Shown: positions 15,138-24,177, counted from the first letter of the stretch. The stretch is 35,793 bases of DNA from Bacillus sp. FJAT-27251 (GCF_001273925.1 NZ_LIGG01000001.1:3385671-3421463); one strand, 5' to 3'. Notes: generated by a model not told the origin, from the letters alone. A program made the numbers and translations.

Positions 15138-16100
15138 TTAGCGCATATGGTTACCATTAGGGTTTTGTTGTCTATTGTCCCTATCATTGAGATTTTCAGA
15201 AATTGCTCGGTCATCGCCTTCGAGTCTTACTTCTTCTTTCTTAAGGTTTTCCGTCACTTTTTCCGTATCCTGTACCTCCCGTTTTCCAACTACGACCTCA
15301 TCCGTTACCACTGACTTTTTGTTGACATCGACCCTTTCTTTCCGAATAGGGATATGGATGGTCTCATCATCACCGATGGGGGATGTTGTTTCCATTCGGT
15401 CTCCATCTACTTTCCGCTGCTCCACGTAAACTTCCTCACGGGATACAGGAACATCGATTGTTTTTTGTTCTTCCACCACATCCTTGTGGACGGTGACTTC
15501 ACCAGCTTGTACCTGCTGCTTATTGACATCCAGCTCTTCTTCACGAAGTTTCATGGACTGATTTTGAGAGTCCTTCCATTCCCGGTCGTTTTGTTGTGTC
15601 AGGCTGTCGTATTGTCCGCTTACTCCCATGCTCCTGCTGGAGTCAGCCTCAAAATTATATCCTGCTCGGCTGGCATTCGGGGTTTGATTATTAAAGGTAT
15701 CCTCGTTCAATGTCGAGCCGCTTACGGCTCCTGTATTGCCTGTGTCCATGTATGAGCCGCTATTCTCGCTGAATAGAATGATTTTTCCATCCTCCACAAA
15801 CGAAACATATTCCCGTGCTTCATCCTTGGTCATGCCAAGCTCCATAAATTTTTCAGTTGTACGGCCATCATTATTTTCTTCATATAAATTGGACAGATTG
15901 TCAATAAGGCCGTCATTTTCACTCTCGCTCGAGAAGGTCAGGGTATTTGCGCCAGTCTTGTTTTCAATACTTGAATCTGTTCCTTGTGTTCTGCCGATTA
16001 TTCCCAATTCTTGAACTCTGTAACCATCGTTCTGCAATTCCTGGATTGCTTCCACTACTTCATCCTGTGAGTTATAAACTCCAATGATGTTTGATTTCAT
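15138..16100 (-). CDS. ysnF: General stress protein, YsnF-like (YflT plus DUF2382 domains)
   Basis: A 320-residue hydrophilic cytosolic protein. The N-terminal domain (about 4-115) starts NIIGVYNSQDEVVEAIQELQ and is the YflT/GS17M-type domain of sigma-B stress proteins. After a Ser/Asn/Gln-rich linker, the C-terminal DUF2382 (AvaK/YsnF) domain has alternating phrases such as LREEELDVNKQQVQAGEVTV, IDVPVSREEVYVEQRKV and IHIPIRKERVDVNKKSVVTD. The ATG follows AAAAGGAGG with about 10-base spacing. A sigma-B-like promoter is seen at 16149-16173, consistent with ysnF being in the sigma-B regulon of B. subtilis. The biochemical role is unknown. Confidence 0.88.
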   Translation of the reverse strand: MKSNIIGVYNSQDEVVEAIQELQNDGYRVQELGIIGRTQGTDSSIENKTGANTLTFSSESENDGLIDNLSNLYEENNDGRTTEKFMELGMTKDEAREYVSFVEDGKIILFSENSGSYMDTGNTGAVSGSTLNEDTFNNQTPNASRAGYNFEADSSRSMGVSGQYDSLTQQNDREWKDSQNQSMKLREEELDVNKQQVQAGEVTVHKDVVEEQKTIDVPVSREEVYVEQRKVDGDRMETTSPIGDDETIHIPIRKERVDVNKKSVVTDEVVVGKREVQDTEKVTENLKKEEVRLEGDDRAISENLNDRDNRQQNPNGNHMR

Positions 16101-16148
16101 TTATTTTGCAGCCTCCTTTTATGGTATAAGTTAGCTTTCTATGGGCTT

Positions 16149-16173
16149 ATTCCCGGAATATGGATGGAAAAAC
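16149..16173 (-). promoter_or_regulatory. Sigma-B-like promoter of ysnF
   Basis: On the minus strand: GTTTTT, 13-bp spacer, GGGAAT, 49 bp or more upstream of the ATG. Matches consensus GTTTAA / GGGTAT at 4/6 and 5/6. Confidence 0.55.
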
Positions 16174-16287
16174 ATTCGATTATTGGATATACTTCCAGTT
16201 CTATCAAGTTATTGGATGTATATGGAAGCGATGGTGCGCTTGCAGATGGATATAATAGTGATGAAAAGAAAGAAAGGATGTGGAGAT

Positions 16288-16986
16288 ATGTCAATGGAAT
16301 GGTTTGACAGGGTAACAGGGGAGCTTCAGGATCACTTGGAATCCATATGTGAAGATTACGATCAGACTGGTCATATGTCGATAGACCGAAGTGCAAAACA
16401 TCCCCGCATTGAGTTCTTTGTAGAAACAGAAGATGGAGAGAGGGCGTATTTCAGTTCCTTATTTTTTGATCCTTATAATGAAGAGTTTTATGTGGAAACG
16501 TTCGATGCCGAACTGGAGCAGCCTGCAAGAACGATACTCTCTGATATTGATGATATTGTCGATGCCGTCCATGACAACTTCCACGAGTTTATTGCAAATG
16601 AAACCGAGTATTATGATGATGAGGCTGATAAAGGTGTGGAAGTCATTTTTGAAGCGGATCATGATGACGATAATGAGTATTATGTGGGAGAAGCAGTTGG
16701 AGAAACAGAAGCAGATCTTTTTGAAGAGATTGATGTGGAATGGGAAACACCTGAAGTCACTGCATTTATGAAAGAAGACGAAGTAGAAGTAAGCTATCAA
16801 TTTGGGATTGTATCTGAAACAGGCGACGGGGTTCTTCGTCGTGTAAACCGGATATGGACTGAGGACGAAGAACTCCTGAAAGATGAGTCCAACTTCATAT
16901 TCACCAAAGAAGAAGCCAGCACCATTATCGCCATGATCGCCAGCCATATGGATTCACTGACAGGTTATGACGATTATATTGAATAG
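16288..16986 (+). CDS. Acidic protein of unknown function
   Basis: A very acidic, soluble protein of 232 residues; I do not recognise the family. It has runs such as YYDDEADKGVEV and EADHDDDNEYYVGEA, and no signal peptide or membrane segment. Sections rich in beta-type patterns (RIEFFVETEDGERAYFSSLF, then EEFYVETFDAELEQPARTIL) precede a helical stretch. The start at 16288 has AAAGGA nine bases upstream; the ATG two codons later (16294), with GGAG eight bases upstream, is equally possible. The frame stays open upstream to 16141, but that part crosses the ysnF promoter and is unlikely to be coding. Confidence 0.75.
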   Translation: MSMEWFDRVTGELQDHLESICEDYDQTGHMSIDRSAKHPRIEFFVETEDGERAYFSSLFFDPYNEEFYVETFDAELEQPARTILSDIDDIVDAVHDNFHEFIANETEYYDDEADKGVEVIFEADHDDDNEYYVGEAVGETEADLFEEIDVEWETPEVTAFMKEDEVEVSYQFGIVSETGDGVLRRVNRIWTEDEELLKDESNFIFTKEEASTIIAMIASHMDSLTGYDDYIE

Positions 16987-16992
16987 ATTCTG

Positions 16993-17018
16993 AAGCGCCA
17001 GTCTTTGGCGCTTTTCCT
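16993..17018 (+). terminator. Intrinsic terminator of the acidic protein gene
   Basis: AAGCGCCA / TGGCGCTT (16993-17000 and 17006-17013), loop of 5, followed by TTCCTTT. Confidence 0.8.
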
Positions 17019-17123
17019 TTGTATCCTTGTTTTCTTTTGTTGTTCGGTCTGGAAAATAAGGGAATAGTTTCTTGCTGTATAGCCAAACTTAAAACTAGAA
17101 TCATCCATTAAGAGGTGTAACTA

Positions 17124-18803
17124 TTGGTTTCAGTTGAAGGCAAAATGGAACAAAGGCTGATAATAACGGCTCTGATCATGCTTGTGCTGTTTTTGTCGCC
17201 CCTTTTTATTCTTGGTGAAAACGCTCATATCAGGGTTCATGATAACTTGGATTCCAATTTGGCATGGTATAAAGTCCTGGTTGAAAGTGGGCAGCTGACC
17301 GGGGACATAGATGCCAGGATACCCCAGGTGATTAACGGCGAATTGCAGCGCAATGCCTTTGGTACGGAATTTAGCCTGATTGTCTGGCTGTATGCCCTGT
17401 TCCCAACTATGACAGCCTATGCTTTAAGCCAGGCGATTACGAGGATTGTCGCGTTCTGGGGGATGTATTTGCTCCTTAAGAAACATTTTATTGCCGACCC
17501 TAAGTGGGCAGTTATTAATGTTGGTGCATCGCTGGCCTTTGCCATGACTCCTTTTTGGCCCTCAGGGATGCTGAGTACCCTCGGTATGCCGCTGGCTTTA
17601 TGGGCATTCCTCAATATCAGAAATGGGGAAAATTCCTGGAAAAACTATTTGGTTCTTTCTCTGTTACCCCTATACAGCAGCATCGTGCTTGGTTTTTTCT
17701 TTTTCCTTAGTGCTATGGGAGTCCTTTGGCTGGTTGATGGGGTTAGGGGAAAAGGGTGGAATTGGGCTTTTCTTTTAGCTATTGCTTATATGACCATCAT
17801 TTTTATGCTGGTGGAATACCGCCTGGTTTACTCGTTCCTCTTTGACCATGAACCAAATAGCAGGGATGAATATTTTCATGCCCGCCTTACATTAGGCCAG
17901 TCCATCAGGCTTACATTCAAAAATTACTTCCTCGGCCATAACCATGTGCTGACCATTCACACGACCATTATACAGCCAGTACTATTTTTAGCCTTGTTTT
18001 TTGTTTGCTTAAAAAAGAGGTGGAATCAGGAAAGGACCTTTTTGTTTTTATTTATCTTGAATTTTGTTTTGTCTGCCTGGTATGCATTCTGGTTTTATAA
18101 GGGATGGCTTCCGTTTACGGAGCGCTTTCACTTCCTGGATACATTCAATTTTGCCCGTTATCATTTCCTCCGGCCGCTCATCATCTATGTCCTTTTTGCT
18201 ATAAGTTTAAGAATCATCTGGCAGTCTGGAAGGCTATGGAAAAGGGCGGTTCCATGGCTGATTGCAGCCCAAATTATTCTTCTTGCGTTTTCCAATGAGG
18301 AAATCGTGTACCAGAATAAGCCGAGTGTGAAGGAGTTTTTTGCTGAAGATCAATTTGAACAGATAAAGGAATACATTGGCTTAAATCAGGAAGATTACCG
18401 GGTGGCCAGCCTTGGCTTGCATCCGGCCATTGCCCAGTATAATGGGTTTTACACACTGGATACATACAATAATTTTTATCCGCTCACCTACAAATATCAA
18501 TTCAGGAAAATCATCGAAAAGGAACTTGCGAAAAATAAGACAATTCGAACCTATTTTGATGAATGGGGGGGGCGTTGCTATTTGTTTACGGATGAACTCG
18601 GAAAGCATTATATGTTTAAAAAAAATACAAAAAGGAAGCTTGAGAATTTGGAACTGAATATGGAACCTTTTAAGGAAATGGGAGGGAGATATCTGCTTTC
18701 GGCTGTGCCAATAGAGAATGCATCCGAGAATGGACTGGCGCTCGACCGAGTTTTTGACGATAAGAGATCGGCATGGAAAATCCATTTATATAAAGCACTT
18801 TAA
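17124..18803 (+). CDS. ykoS: YkoS-like multi-pass membrane protein (DUF6044, putative GT-C glycosyltransferase)
   Basis: A 559-residue membrane protein. It begins at TTG (17124), six bases after AGAGGTG; the next in-frame ATG at 17145 has no ribosome site. At least ten hydrophobic segments lie between residues 9 and 395, beginning with LIITALIMLVLFLSPLFILG. The first external loop has VHDNLDSNLAWYKVLV, where the acidic residues fit the D/E-containing loop of GT-C enzymes such as YfhO. The last 165 residues form an external soluble domain. It resembles B. subtilis YkoS, which sits beside the glycosyltransferase YkoT. With the next two genes it forms an operon for attaching a sugar from a lipid carrier to a surface acceptor; the acceptor (teichoic or lipoteichoic acid) is inference. 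Confidence 0.78.
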   Translation: MVSVEGKMEQRLIITALIMLVLFLSPLFILGENAHIRVHDNLDSNLAWYKVLVESGQLTGDIDARIPQVINGELQRNAFGTEFSLIVWLYALFPTMTAYALSQAITRIVAFWGMYLLLKKHFIADPKWAVINVGASLAFAMTPFWPSGMLSTLGMPLALWAFLNIRNGENSWKNYLVLSLLPLYSSIVLGFFFFLSAMGVLWLVDGVRGKGWNWAFLLAIAYMTIIFMLVEYRLVYSFLFDHEPNSRDEYFHARLTLGQSIRLTFKNYFLGHNHVLTIHTTIIQPVLFLALFFVCLKKRWNQERTFLFLFILNFVLSAWYAFWFYKGWLPFTERFHFLDTFNFARYHFLRPLIIYVLFAISLRIIWQSGRLWKRAVPWLIAAQIILLAFSNEEIVYQNKPSVKEFFAEDQFEQIKEYIGLNQEDYRVASLGLHPAIAQYNGFYTLDTYNNFYPLTYKYQFRKIIEKELAKNKTIRTYFDEWGGRCYLFTDELGKHYMFKKNTKRKLENLELNMEPFKEMGGRYLLSAVPIENASENGLALDRVFDDKRSAWKIHLYKAL

Positions 18804-18835
18804 ACACAAAACGATACAACTAGGAGGTTTCACCT

Positions 18836-19915
18836 TTGGAGCAGCCATTGATTACCATCGTCGTGCCATGTTTCAACGAAGAAGAAGTTCTGCCTGATAC
18901 AATGAGTAAGCTTGAGGACTTTCTGGACACTTTGGCTAGAGCTAAGGAAGTCTCGCAAAAGAGCCGCATCCTTTTTGTGGATGATGGCAGCCAGGACAAG
19001 ACATGGGAGTTGATCTACCGGAAAAGCATCAGGTCACAGTACATCCGGGGCCTTAAGCTTGCGGGAAATGTCGGCCATCAGAACGCGTTGCTGGCAGGGC
19101 TTTTTTCGGCAAAGACATCTTCTGACTGTCTTGTCACGATTGATGCAGACCTCCAGGACGATATTGAGGCAATCCGTGAATTTGTGAGCTTGTATAAACA
19201 AGGCTGTGAAGTGGTATATGGCGTAAGAGCGAAACGAAGCAGTGATACATTCTTTAAAAGAACGACAGCTGAAGGCTTTTATAAAGTCATGAGGAAGATG
19301 GGAGTCGAACTTGTCTATAATCATGCTGATTTCCGGCTGATGAGCAGGCGTGCCGTGGAAGAACTTGAAAAGTACAGTGAAGTAAATATGTTTTTAAGGG
19401 GGATTGTTCCGCTCATCGGACTTAAGTCTGCTGAAGTATATTATGATAGGAAGGAAAGGTTAGCCGGAGAAACAAAATATCCTGTAAAGAAAATGCTCGC
19501 TTTTGCCCTGGACGGAATCACTTCCTTTTCTGTGACTCCAATCCGCTTTGTTTTGCTGATTGGCATTGTATCTTTCCTTGTCAGCATGATGTTCGGCAGT
19601 TACTTTCTGTCTTTGAAGCTTTTTGGGCAGACAGAAACTGGGTGGACTTCCCTGATTACCTCCATATGGCTGATTGGCGGTCTTCAGCTGATTGCTCTAG
19701 GGCTTGTAGGGGAATATATCGGCAAGATTTATAATGAAACAAAGAGAAGGCCTAAATTCACTGTAGATATCGACATGATGAATCTTGGCCGAAGGCATGA
19801 ATGGGAGGAAGGAGACCAGGGTGATCTGAACGAGCAGGAAGAACTGGAAGAAGAATTGCTCCTGGAGAAGGTGGGCAGGGGCTATGACTACAGCAAACAT
19901 CCTAAAACCACCTAA
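18836..19915 (+). CDS. ykoT: Family 2 glycosyltransferase, YkoT/CsbB-like polyprenyl-phosphate sugar transferase
   Basis: A 359-residue enzyme expected to load a sugar from a nucleotide donor onto undecaprenyl phosphate at the inner membrane face. The GT-A domain has ITIVVPCFNEEEVLP, RILFVDDGSQDKTW, and the metal-binding DADLQDD. The DPM1-type C-terminus has two membrane helices (FVLLIGIVSFLVSMMFGSYF and SIWLIGGLQLIALGLVGEYI). The start is TTG at 18836, eight bases after a strong AGGAGG. Unlike CsbB, it carries an acidic C-terminal tail (EEGDQGDLNEQEELEEELL). It follows ykoS by 32 bases and overlaps gtrA by 32 bases, so the three are co-transcribed. Confidence 0.9.
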   Translation: MEQPLITIVVPCFNEEEVLPDTMSKLEDFLDTLARAKEVSQKSRILFVDDGSQDKTWELIYRKSIRSQYIRGLKLAGNVGHQNALLAGLFSAKTSSDCLVTIDADLQDDIEAIREFVSLYKQGCEVVYGVRAKRSSDTFFKRTTAEGFYKVMRKMGVELVYNHADFRLMSRRAVEELEKYSEVNMFLRGIVPLIGLKSAEVYYDRKERLAGETKYPVKKMLAFALDGITSFSVTPIRFVLLIGIVSFLVSMMFGSYFLSLKLFGQTETGWTSLITSIWLIGGLQLIALGLVGEYIGKIYNETKRRPKFTVDIDMMNLGRRHEWEEGDQGDLNEQEELEEELLLEKVGRGYDYSKHPKTT

Positions 19916-20300
19916 CACCTTCCTCCGTTTTTTACTGGTCGGGATGATTAATACAGTGATTGGGTTATCAAGCATGCTCTTATTGCTGAATTTCGCGGGC
20001 TTTTCCTACTGGCTTGCAACTTTTGCGGGTAATTCAATCGGGGCAGGTACAAGCTTTTTTATGAATAGGGCATTTACTTTTAAAAGCCATATCTCGATTG
20101 GGGCAGGGATTCCAAAATTCATTGCCGTCATTTTGTTGTGTTATGTTATTTCCTATTCTTTGGGAGGATTTGCGGCAAACATCCTGTCTCTCCCGGGATG
20201 GGCTGCGGTTTTCATCACCAAAGAGGAATTAGCTGTCTTTCTTGGGACAGGTTTTTATACTATTTCCAACTATCTTGGCCAGAAACTTTTCGTCTTTTGA
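19884..20300 (+). CDS. GtrA-family membrane protein, putative lipid-sugar flippase
   Basis: A 138-residue protein with four predicted membrane helices, the GtrA/GtcA form. It starts FLRFLLVGMINTVIGLSSML after a short N-terminus and contains the family phrase FMNRAFTFKS. Family members are thought to flip undecaprenyl-phosphate-linked sugars to the outer face. The ATG lies 32 bases before the end of the glycosyltransferase gene, in another frame, indicating coupled translation. Together with the two upstream genes it completes a load-flip-transfer module. No clear terminator follows. Confidence 0.9.
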   Translation: MTTANILKPPNTFLRFLLVGMINTVIGLSSMLLLLNFAGFSYWLATFAGNSIGAGTSFFMNRAFTFKSHISIGAGIPKFIAVILLCYVISYSLGGFAANILSLPGWAAVFITKEELAVFLGTGFYTISNYLGQKLFVF

Positions 20301-20362
20301 CCATATCTGTCGTTCCTTTAAGTTAGAAGGATAAAATCCCCGGCAGGAGCAAACGATATTAA

Positions 20363-20383
20363 TGATATCCACAAAAGATATCA
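20363..20383. promoter_or_regulatory. Inverted repeat TGATATC-N7-GATATCA
   Basis: A perfect 7-bp inverted repeat with 7-base spacing lies 31 bp upstream of the 50-residue gene. It could be an operator; no regulator is assigned. Confidence 0.35.
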
Positions 20384-20413
20384 AGCTCAACTATTCCTTT
20401 AAGAGGTGATAAG

Positions 20414-20566
20414 ATGAGTTACAAAGATCGTTTAGATCCCCACTCAGAACTTTTCCACCATACCTGGACTAGGCCGAAGCATTTGAATTCGCAAGTGAAT
20501 GGTCAAACCAAAAGGACACAGACCAGCATTATTGCCAGAAGCAATGCCAAGGCACACCGATTCTAA
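20414..20566 (+). CDS. 50-residue basic protein, possibly YpzG family
   Basis: The ATG at 20414 follows AGAGGTG by five bases. The product begins MSYKDRLDPHSELFHHTWTR and has the central SQVNGQTKRTQ, ending NAKAHRF. This brings to mind the short YpzG family of Bacillus, with HHTW-RPKH and QVNG-T motifs, but that rests on memory. It is His/Arg/Lys-rich with no membrane segment. A strong terminator follows. Function is unknown. Confidence 0.72.
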   Translation: MSYKDRLDPHSELFHHTWTRPKHLNSQVNGQTKRTQTSIIARSNAKAHRF

Positions 20567-20583
20567 GGAATAAGGCTAAAAGG

Positions 20584-20612
20584 AAAAAAGACGCAGCCAG
20601 CGTCTTTTTTCT
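20584..20612. terminator. Bidirectional terminator
   Basis: AAAAAAGACGC / GCGTCTTTTTT (20584-20594 and 20600-20610), a perfect 11-bp stem with a 5-base loop, between the convergent 50-residue gene and the azoreductase. Confidence 0.88.
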
Positions 20613-20626
20613 GCTAATCCTCAGTT

Positions 20627-21295
20627 TTAATGTGTATGAGCCGGACGGTTTGCCATTTCCCGGGCTGCAATTTTTGCTTTTTCCTTGGCAGCAGCGATAA
20701 TTTCAGGTACTTGTTGTGGGAAATGATCGAGTCCTTCGGCATAAACGGTGTCGAGCATGCTGATACCCAGGAAATTCAGGGCAATCTGCAAATAGCGGTC
20801 CCCTGACTCCAGCTCCTTCATCGGGCCATGTGAATAGATGCCGCCGCGAGTTTGTATATGAATGCCCATTTTGCCGGATAGCAAGCCTATAGGACCTTCC
20901 GCAGTGAACCGGAACGTTTTGCCGTGTACGAACAGATTGTCCAGGAACGCTTTCAGGACAGCAGGCGAACCGAGGTTCCATACCGGTGAAACAAACACAT
21001 AATAGTCATAGCTATTAAACATGTCAGCCAAAGCATGCATGGCTGTCAGCTTCATACGCTCATCTTCCACAAGCTCGTGGATCGGAACCCCGTAGCCTCC
21101 AACTTTTCCTCGGGCAGACACCAGGTCTGCATCCATGGCTGGTATCGTGATGCAGGGATTGAACAAGTCCAGCCTGGTAACCACGACATCAGGCCGTTCC
21201 GCATAAAAGGCATCCAGGAAGGCCTCGCCGATTTGCAATCCCTTTGATTTCTCCAGTCCCTTGGGATTGGCGGTTACGTAAAGCAATTTTTGCAT
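20627..21295 (-). CDS. azoR: FMN-dependent NADH-azoreductase
   Basis: A 222-residue flavodoxin-fold quinone/azo reductase. MQKLLYVTANPKGLEKSKG is the FMN phosphate-binding region, and VFVSPVWNLGSPAVLKAFLD (P-x-W-N) is the family signature for FMN ring contact. IHIQTRGGIYSHGP is the third FMN loop. The start is ATG at 21295, because family members begin with this beta strand and AGGATGAGGATA precedes it; the frame is open 38 codons further upstream but without homology. It reduces quinones and azo compounds with NADH and is often part of thiol or quinone stress responses. Transcribed alone. Confidence 0.9.
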   Translation of the reverse strand: MQKLLYVTANPKGLEKSKGLQIGEAFLDAFYAERPDVVVTRLDLFNPCITIPAMDADLVSARGKVGGYGVPIHELVEDERMKLTAMHALADMFNSYDYYVFVSPVWNLGSPAVLKAFLDNLFVHGKTFRFTAEGPIGLLSGKMGIHIQTRGGIYSHGPMKELESGDRYLQIALNFLGISMLDTVYAEGLDHFPQQVPEIIAAAKEKAKIAAREMANRPAHTH

Positions 21296-21410
21296 TATCC
21301 TCATCCTATCTCTATTTAATAGGTCCATTATAAGAGGAAAAATGCAGTTTACGATTGAACAAAAGGTGACGTTCATGAACATTCCGTGACGGAGAGAGGA
21401 GGGGGACAAG

Positions 21411-21437
21411 AAAAACCCCCTTGGAGGGGGTTTTTTA
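21411..21437 (-). terminator. Intrinsic terminator overlapping the end of the class A PBP gene
   Basis: AAAAACCCCC / GGGGGTTTTT (21411-21420 and 21426-21435), a 10-bp stem; the stop codon of the PBP lies in its T-run. Confidence 0.85.
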
Positions 21438-23570
21438 CGGAGCCCATTCTTTCAATTTTTCTTTAACCTTATCACCGACTCTTCCAGCATCACGTTTGGC
21501 TTCTTCCAGCACATCTTTCCATTTGGGAGCTTCTTCCTTAATTTTTTCTTCCATTTTTTCTGCTGTTTTCTTTAATTCATCCTCAAGCTGTTTCGCTCTC
21601 TTTTTTAGTTCCTCTTCGTTTATCGCCCTGCCTCCTGGTTTGGATAGTTTGTCATTTATGGACGATACGGCAAATTCCTTCTCCTCAATATAAGGGGATG
21701 CTTGTTTCATGATCTCCCGGAATATAGGGACTACCGTTTCGGAACTGCTTCCGGAAAGATAATGCTCACGGTCGCTTTTGTCGTATCCTAGCCATACAGC
21801 CCCAACAATTCCGGAAGTATAGCCGGCAAACCACTGGTCCTTGGTTCCATTGATATCCGCATAAGGAAGCTGGGTGGAACCTGTTTTTCCGGCAATTTCC
21901 ATCCCTTCGACCTTTGCGGCGCGTCCGGTCCCTGTTTCCACAACATTCAAAAGCATGGAGGTCATCTCGTCTGCTACACGCTTGGAGGTGACCCGGACAG
22001 TTTTTGGTTTATGTTCGGCTATTACATTACCTGTTGGGCCTACTATTTTTGTAATCAGGTGGCTTTCTTCGCGCTTTCCTTCATTCGCAAACACAGAATA
22101 CGCTTCAGCGAGCTGCTGGGGAGATATGCCGTGATGCATGCCGCCAAGGGCAAGAGCGAGGTTTTCATCTTCCTCCTGGACAGGGAGGCCGAATTTCCTG
22201 ACGCTTTCCACACCTTTTTGCAAACCTATTTCATTTAACAGCCAAACGGCTGGAAGATTGATGGATTTTTCCACAGCTTCATACATTGGTACTTCTCCCT
22301 GATAGGTCCGGGAGAAGTTCTGAGGGTTGTAATCACCAAAGGACATTTTTTCATCCACCAGCATGGAGTCATAGCGGTATCCTTCTTCAAGTGCCGGTGT
22401 AAAGACAGCCAATGGTTTCATTGTGGAACCCGGCTGTGCTTTCAGGTGCGTGGCCCGGTTGAAGCCGCGAAATACTTGTTCTCCGCGGCCGCCTACGAGA
22501 GCGCGGACGCCGCCTGTTTCAGGGTCCAGGAGGACAGCGCCGCTTTGGACCAGCACACCGCCTGTTCCTCCCGGAAAGAGTCCGTTATTCTTATAAACCC
22601 GCTCCAGGCTTGCCTGGAGGTTTTGATCCAGCTGTGTATGAATGACATACCCTCTTGTCATGATTTCTTCCTGGGTAAGGCCATATAATTTGATGGCTTC
22701 ATCCATTACCGCATCCATGTAATAGGGATATTTTCGGTCGGCAATGCTGCCTCCGCCGTCCCTCAGCCTGATCTTCTCATTTTTGGCCCGGTCGAGTTCT
22801 TCGTCGGATATCATGCCAAGCTCGTTCATTTTGTTAAGGACAAGATTCCTGCGGGTGATGGCATTGTCATAGTTTTTATATGGGTCAAGGGAAGAAGGGG
22901 CTTTAAGAAGCCCCGCCAGCAGCGCCGCTTCACTTATGGTTACATCCTTGATATCCTTGCTGAAATATTTTTTTGAAGCGTTGCTGATTCCCCAGGCGCC
23001 ACTGCCAAAATAGACCTGATTCAGGTACATTTCAAGGATTTCATCCTTTGTGTACGCCTTTTCAATCTCGACGGCCAGAAACAGTTCTTCCACTTTCCGC
23101 TTATAGGTGCGCTCGTGCGATAAAAGAGCATTCTTTGTTAGCTGCTGGGTAAGGGTACTGCCTCCGCCGGTAATCCGCCCGGCAAACAGATTGCCGAAAA
23201 AGGCCCGAGTGATGCCTTTTATGTCAAAGCCATTATGCTCATAAAACCGTTCGTCCTCAATGGCCACAACGGCATTTGGAACATGTTCGGGCAGCTGCTC
23301 GAAGGTTGTCCCATTTGTCCTGTTGGCCGTGACACTTCCGGCTTCGTCACCGTCTTTATCATAAATGACAGTTGATTGCTCCAGTCCATCCTTCAAGCTC
23401 TGGACATTCGCCTGACTGGCGATAAAGGCAAACCAGAGTATGGAGAGGAGGACGGCTACCAAACCGGACAATAATATAATTTGAGTCAGGTGCTTTCGCT
23501 GCCAGAATATGACGAGCTTGTCCCATCCCTGCTGCAGCAGCTGTTTACATTTATTTTTGAATTTTCCCAT
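21435..23570 (-). CDS. Class A penicillin-binding protein (PBP1A family, PbpF-like)
   Basis: A bifunctional peptidoglycan synthase of 711 residues, close in length to B. subtilis PbpF (714). A basic cytosolic N-terminus precedes one membrane anchor (about 29-52). The GT51 glycosyltransferase domain has the catalytic Glu105 in VVAIEDERFYEH, plus GGGSTLTQQL and RKVEELFLA. The transpeptidase domain has Ser382-x-x-Lys385 (QPGSTMKP), Ser436-x-Asn438 (KSINLP) and Lys562-Thr-Gly (GKTGS). The last 60 residues are a highly charged Lys/Glu-rich, probable coiled-coil tail. The ATG follows TAGGAG. Transcribed alone. Confidence 0.92.
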   Translation of the reverse strand: MGKFKNKCKQLLQQGWDKLVIFWQRKHLTQIILLSGLVAVLLSILWFAFIASQANVQSLKDGLEQSTVIYDKDGDEAGSVTANRTNGTTFEQLPEHVPNAVVAIEDERFYEHNGFDIKGITRAFFGNLFAGRITGGGSTLTQQLTKNALLSHERTYKRKVEELFLAVEIEKAYTKDEILEMYLNQVYFGSGAWGISNASKKYFSKDIKDVTISEAALLAGLLKAPSSLDPYKNYDNAITRRNLVLNKMNELGMISDEELDRAKNEKIRLRDGGGSIADRKYPYYMDAVMDEAIKLYGLTQEEIMTRGYVIHTQLDQNLQASLERVYKNNGLFPGGTGGVLVQSGAVLLDPETGGVRALVGGRGEQVFRGFNRATHLKAQPGSTMKPLAVFTPALEEGYRYDSMLVDEKMSFGDYNPQNFSRTYQGEVPMYEAVEKSINLPAVWLLNEIGLQKGVESVRKFGLPVQEEDENLALALGGMHHGISPQQLAEAYSVFANEGKREESHLITKIVGPTGNVIAEHKPKTVRVTSKRVADEMTSMLLNVVETGTGRAAKVEGMEIAGKTGSTQLPYADINGTKDQWFAGYTSGIVGAVWLGYDKSDREHYLSGSSSETVVPIFREIMKQASPYIEEKEFAVSSINDKLSKPGGRAINEEELKKRAKQLEDELKKTAEKMEEKIKEEAPKWKDVLEEAKRDAGRVGDKVKEKLKEWAP

Positions 23571-23840
23571 ATTTTCTCCTATCTTTCATGCTAGCCTATA
23601 TATAATACGTCTTTTTCACAAGACAGGTTTCATATATCATTTTTGCTATTATAATGCTTTTTTTGCTATCAGGAAAGAAAACGGAAAAAGTCCAAGCTCT
23701 TTTTAGCTTTTTAAACAAAATGGGAAGATAAGTTTTTAGGAAAGGGGACTTATAAAAAGGGAGGGAGAGCAGTGGGCATTGTAGTAAAAAACCTGATAAA
23801 AAGACAGGAGAGGGGTAACCTGCCTTTTTATTTTTCTATC
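23571..23840. other. Non-coding stretch between PBP and 79-residue gene
   Basis: A+T-rich. It holds the minus-strand promoter region of the PBP and an imperfect hairpin AAAAAGACAGG / CCTGCCTTTTT around 23797-23834 that may terminate transcripts in this convergent-side region. No convincing gene. Confidence 0.4.
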
Positions 23841-24080
23841 CTAATGGCCTGAAAAAAAACCTAAAGCATACTTGACTCCCTCTTGAAGGTCTTCTGTTTC
23901 ATACCCGGCAAGGTCTTCAAAGGTGATTTTCATTTTGACATCTTCCAGCTCATAGCCGCTGTCCAAATCGATATTCAATCGGACCATATAACCCTCGGAA
24001 GTGACGGTCGAATCGATGATGTTAAACGTACGGATTGGGGTGCCTGTTTCATAATGGATTGGTTCAAGGTAAGCTGACAT
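23841..24080 (-). CDS. 79-residue protein of unknown function
   Basis: A small acidic soluble protein, MSAYLEPIHYETGTPIRTFN onward, with mostly beta-type patterns (VTSEGYMVRLNIDLDSGYEL, VKMKITFED) ending YALGFFSGH. No family recognised. The ribosome-binding site is weak (AAAGG with long spacing), so the gene is supported mainly by codon-like composition and position between terminators. Confidence 0.6.
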   Translation of the reverse strand: MSAYLEPIHYETGTPIRTFNIIDSTVTSEGYMVRLNIDLDSGYELEDVKMKITFEDLAGYETEDLQEGVKYALGFFSGH

Positions 24081-24177
24081 GATGCACCAACGCCTTTCTA
24101 TTCAATACTTATTATCAATGCCTTTTTCCTACCCGTTATCATAGCCAAGAAAGCAGGTTATATTCGCTTTGGCATTT

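Noticed and set aside
16141-16287. N-terminal extension of the acidic protein
   Set aside because: No ribosome site, and it overlaps the ysnF promoter region; the start at 16288 or 16294 has good sites.
23772-23852. 26-codon GTG ORF with an upstream GGGAGGGAGAGC site
   Set aside because: It runs through a hairpin and into the 3' end of the convergent gene at 23841; no other support.
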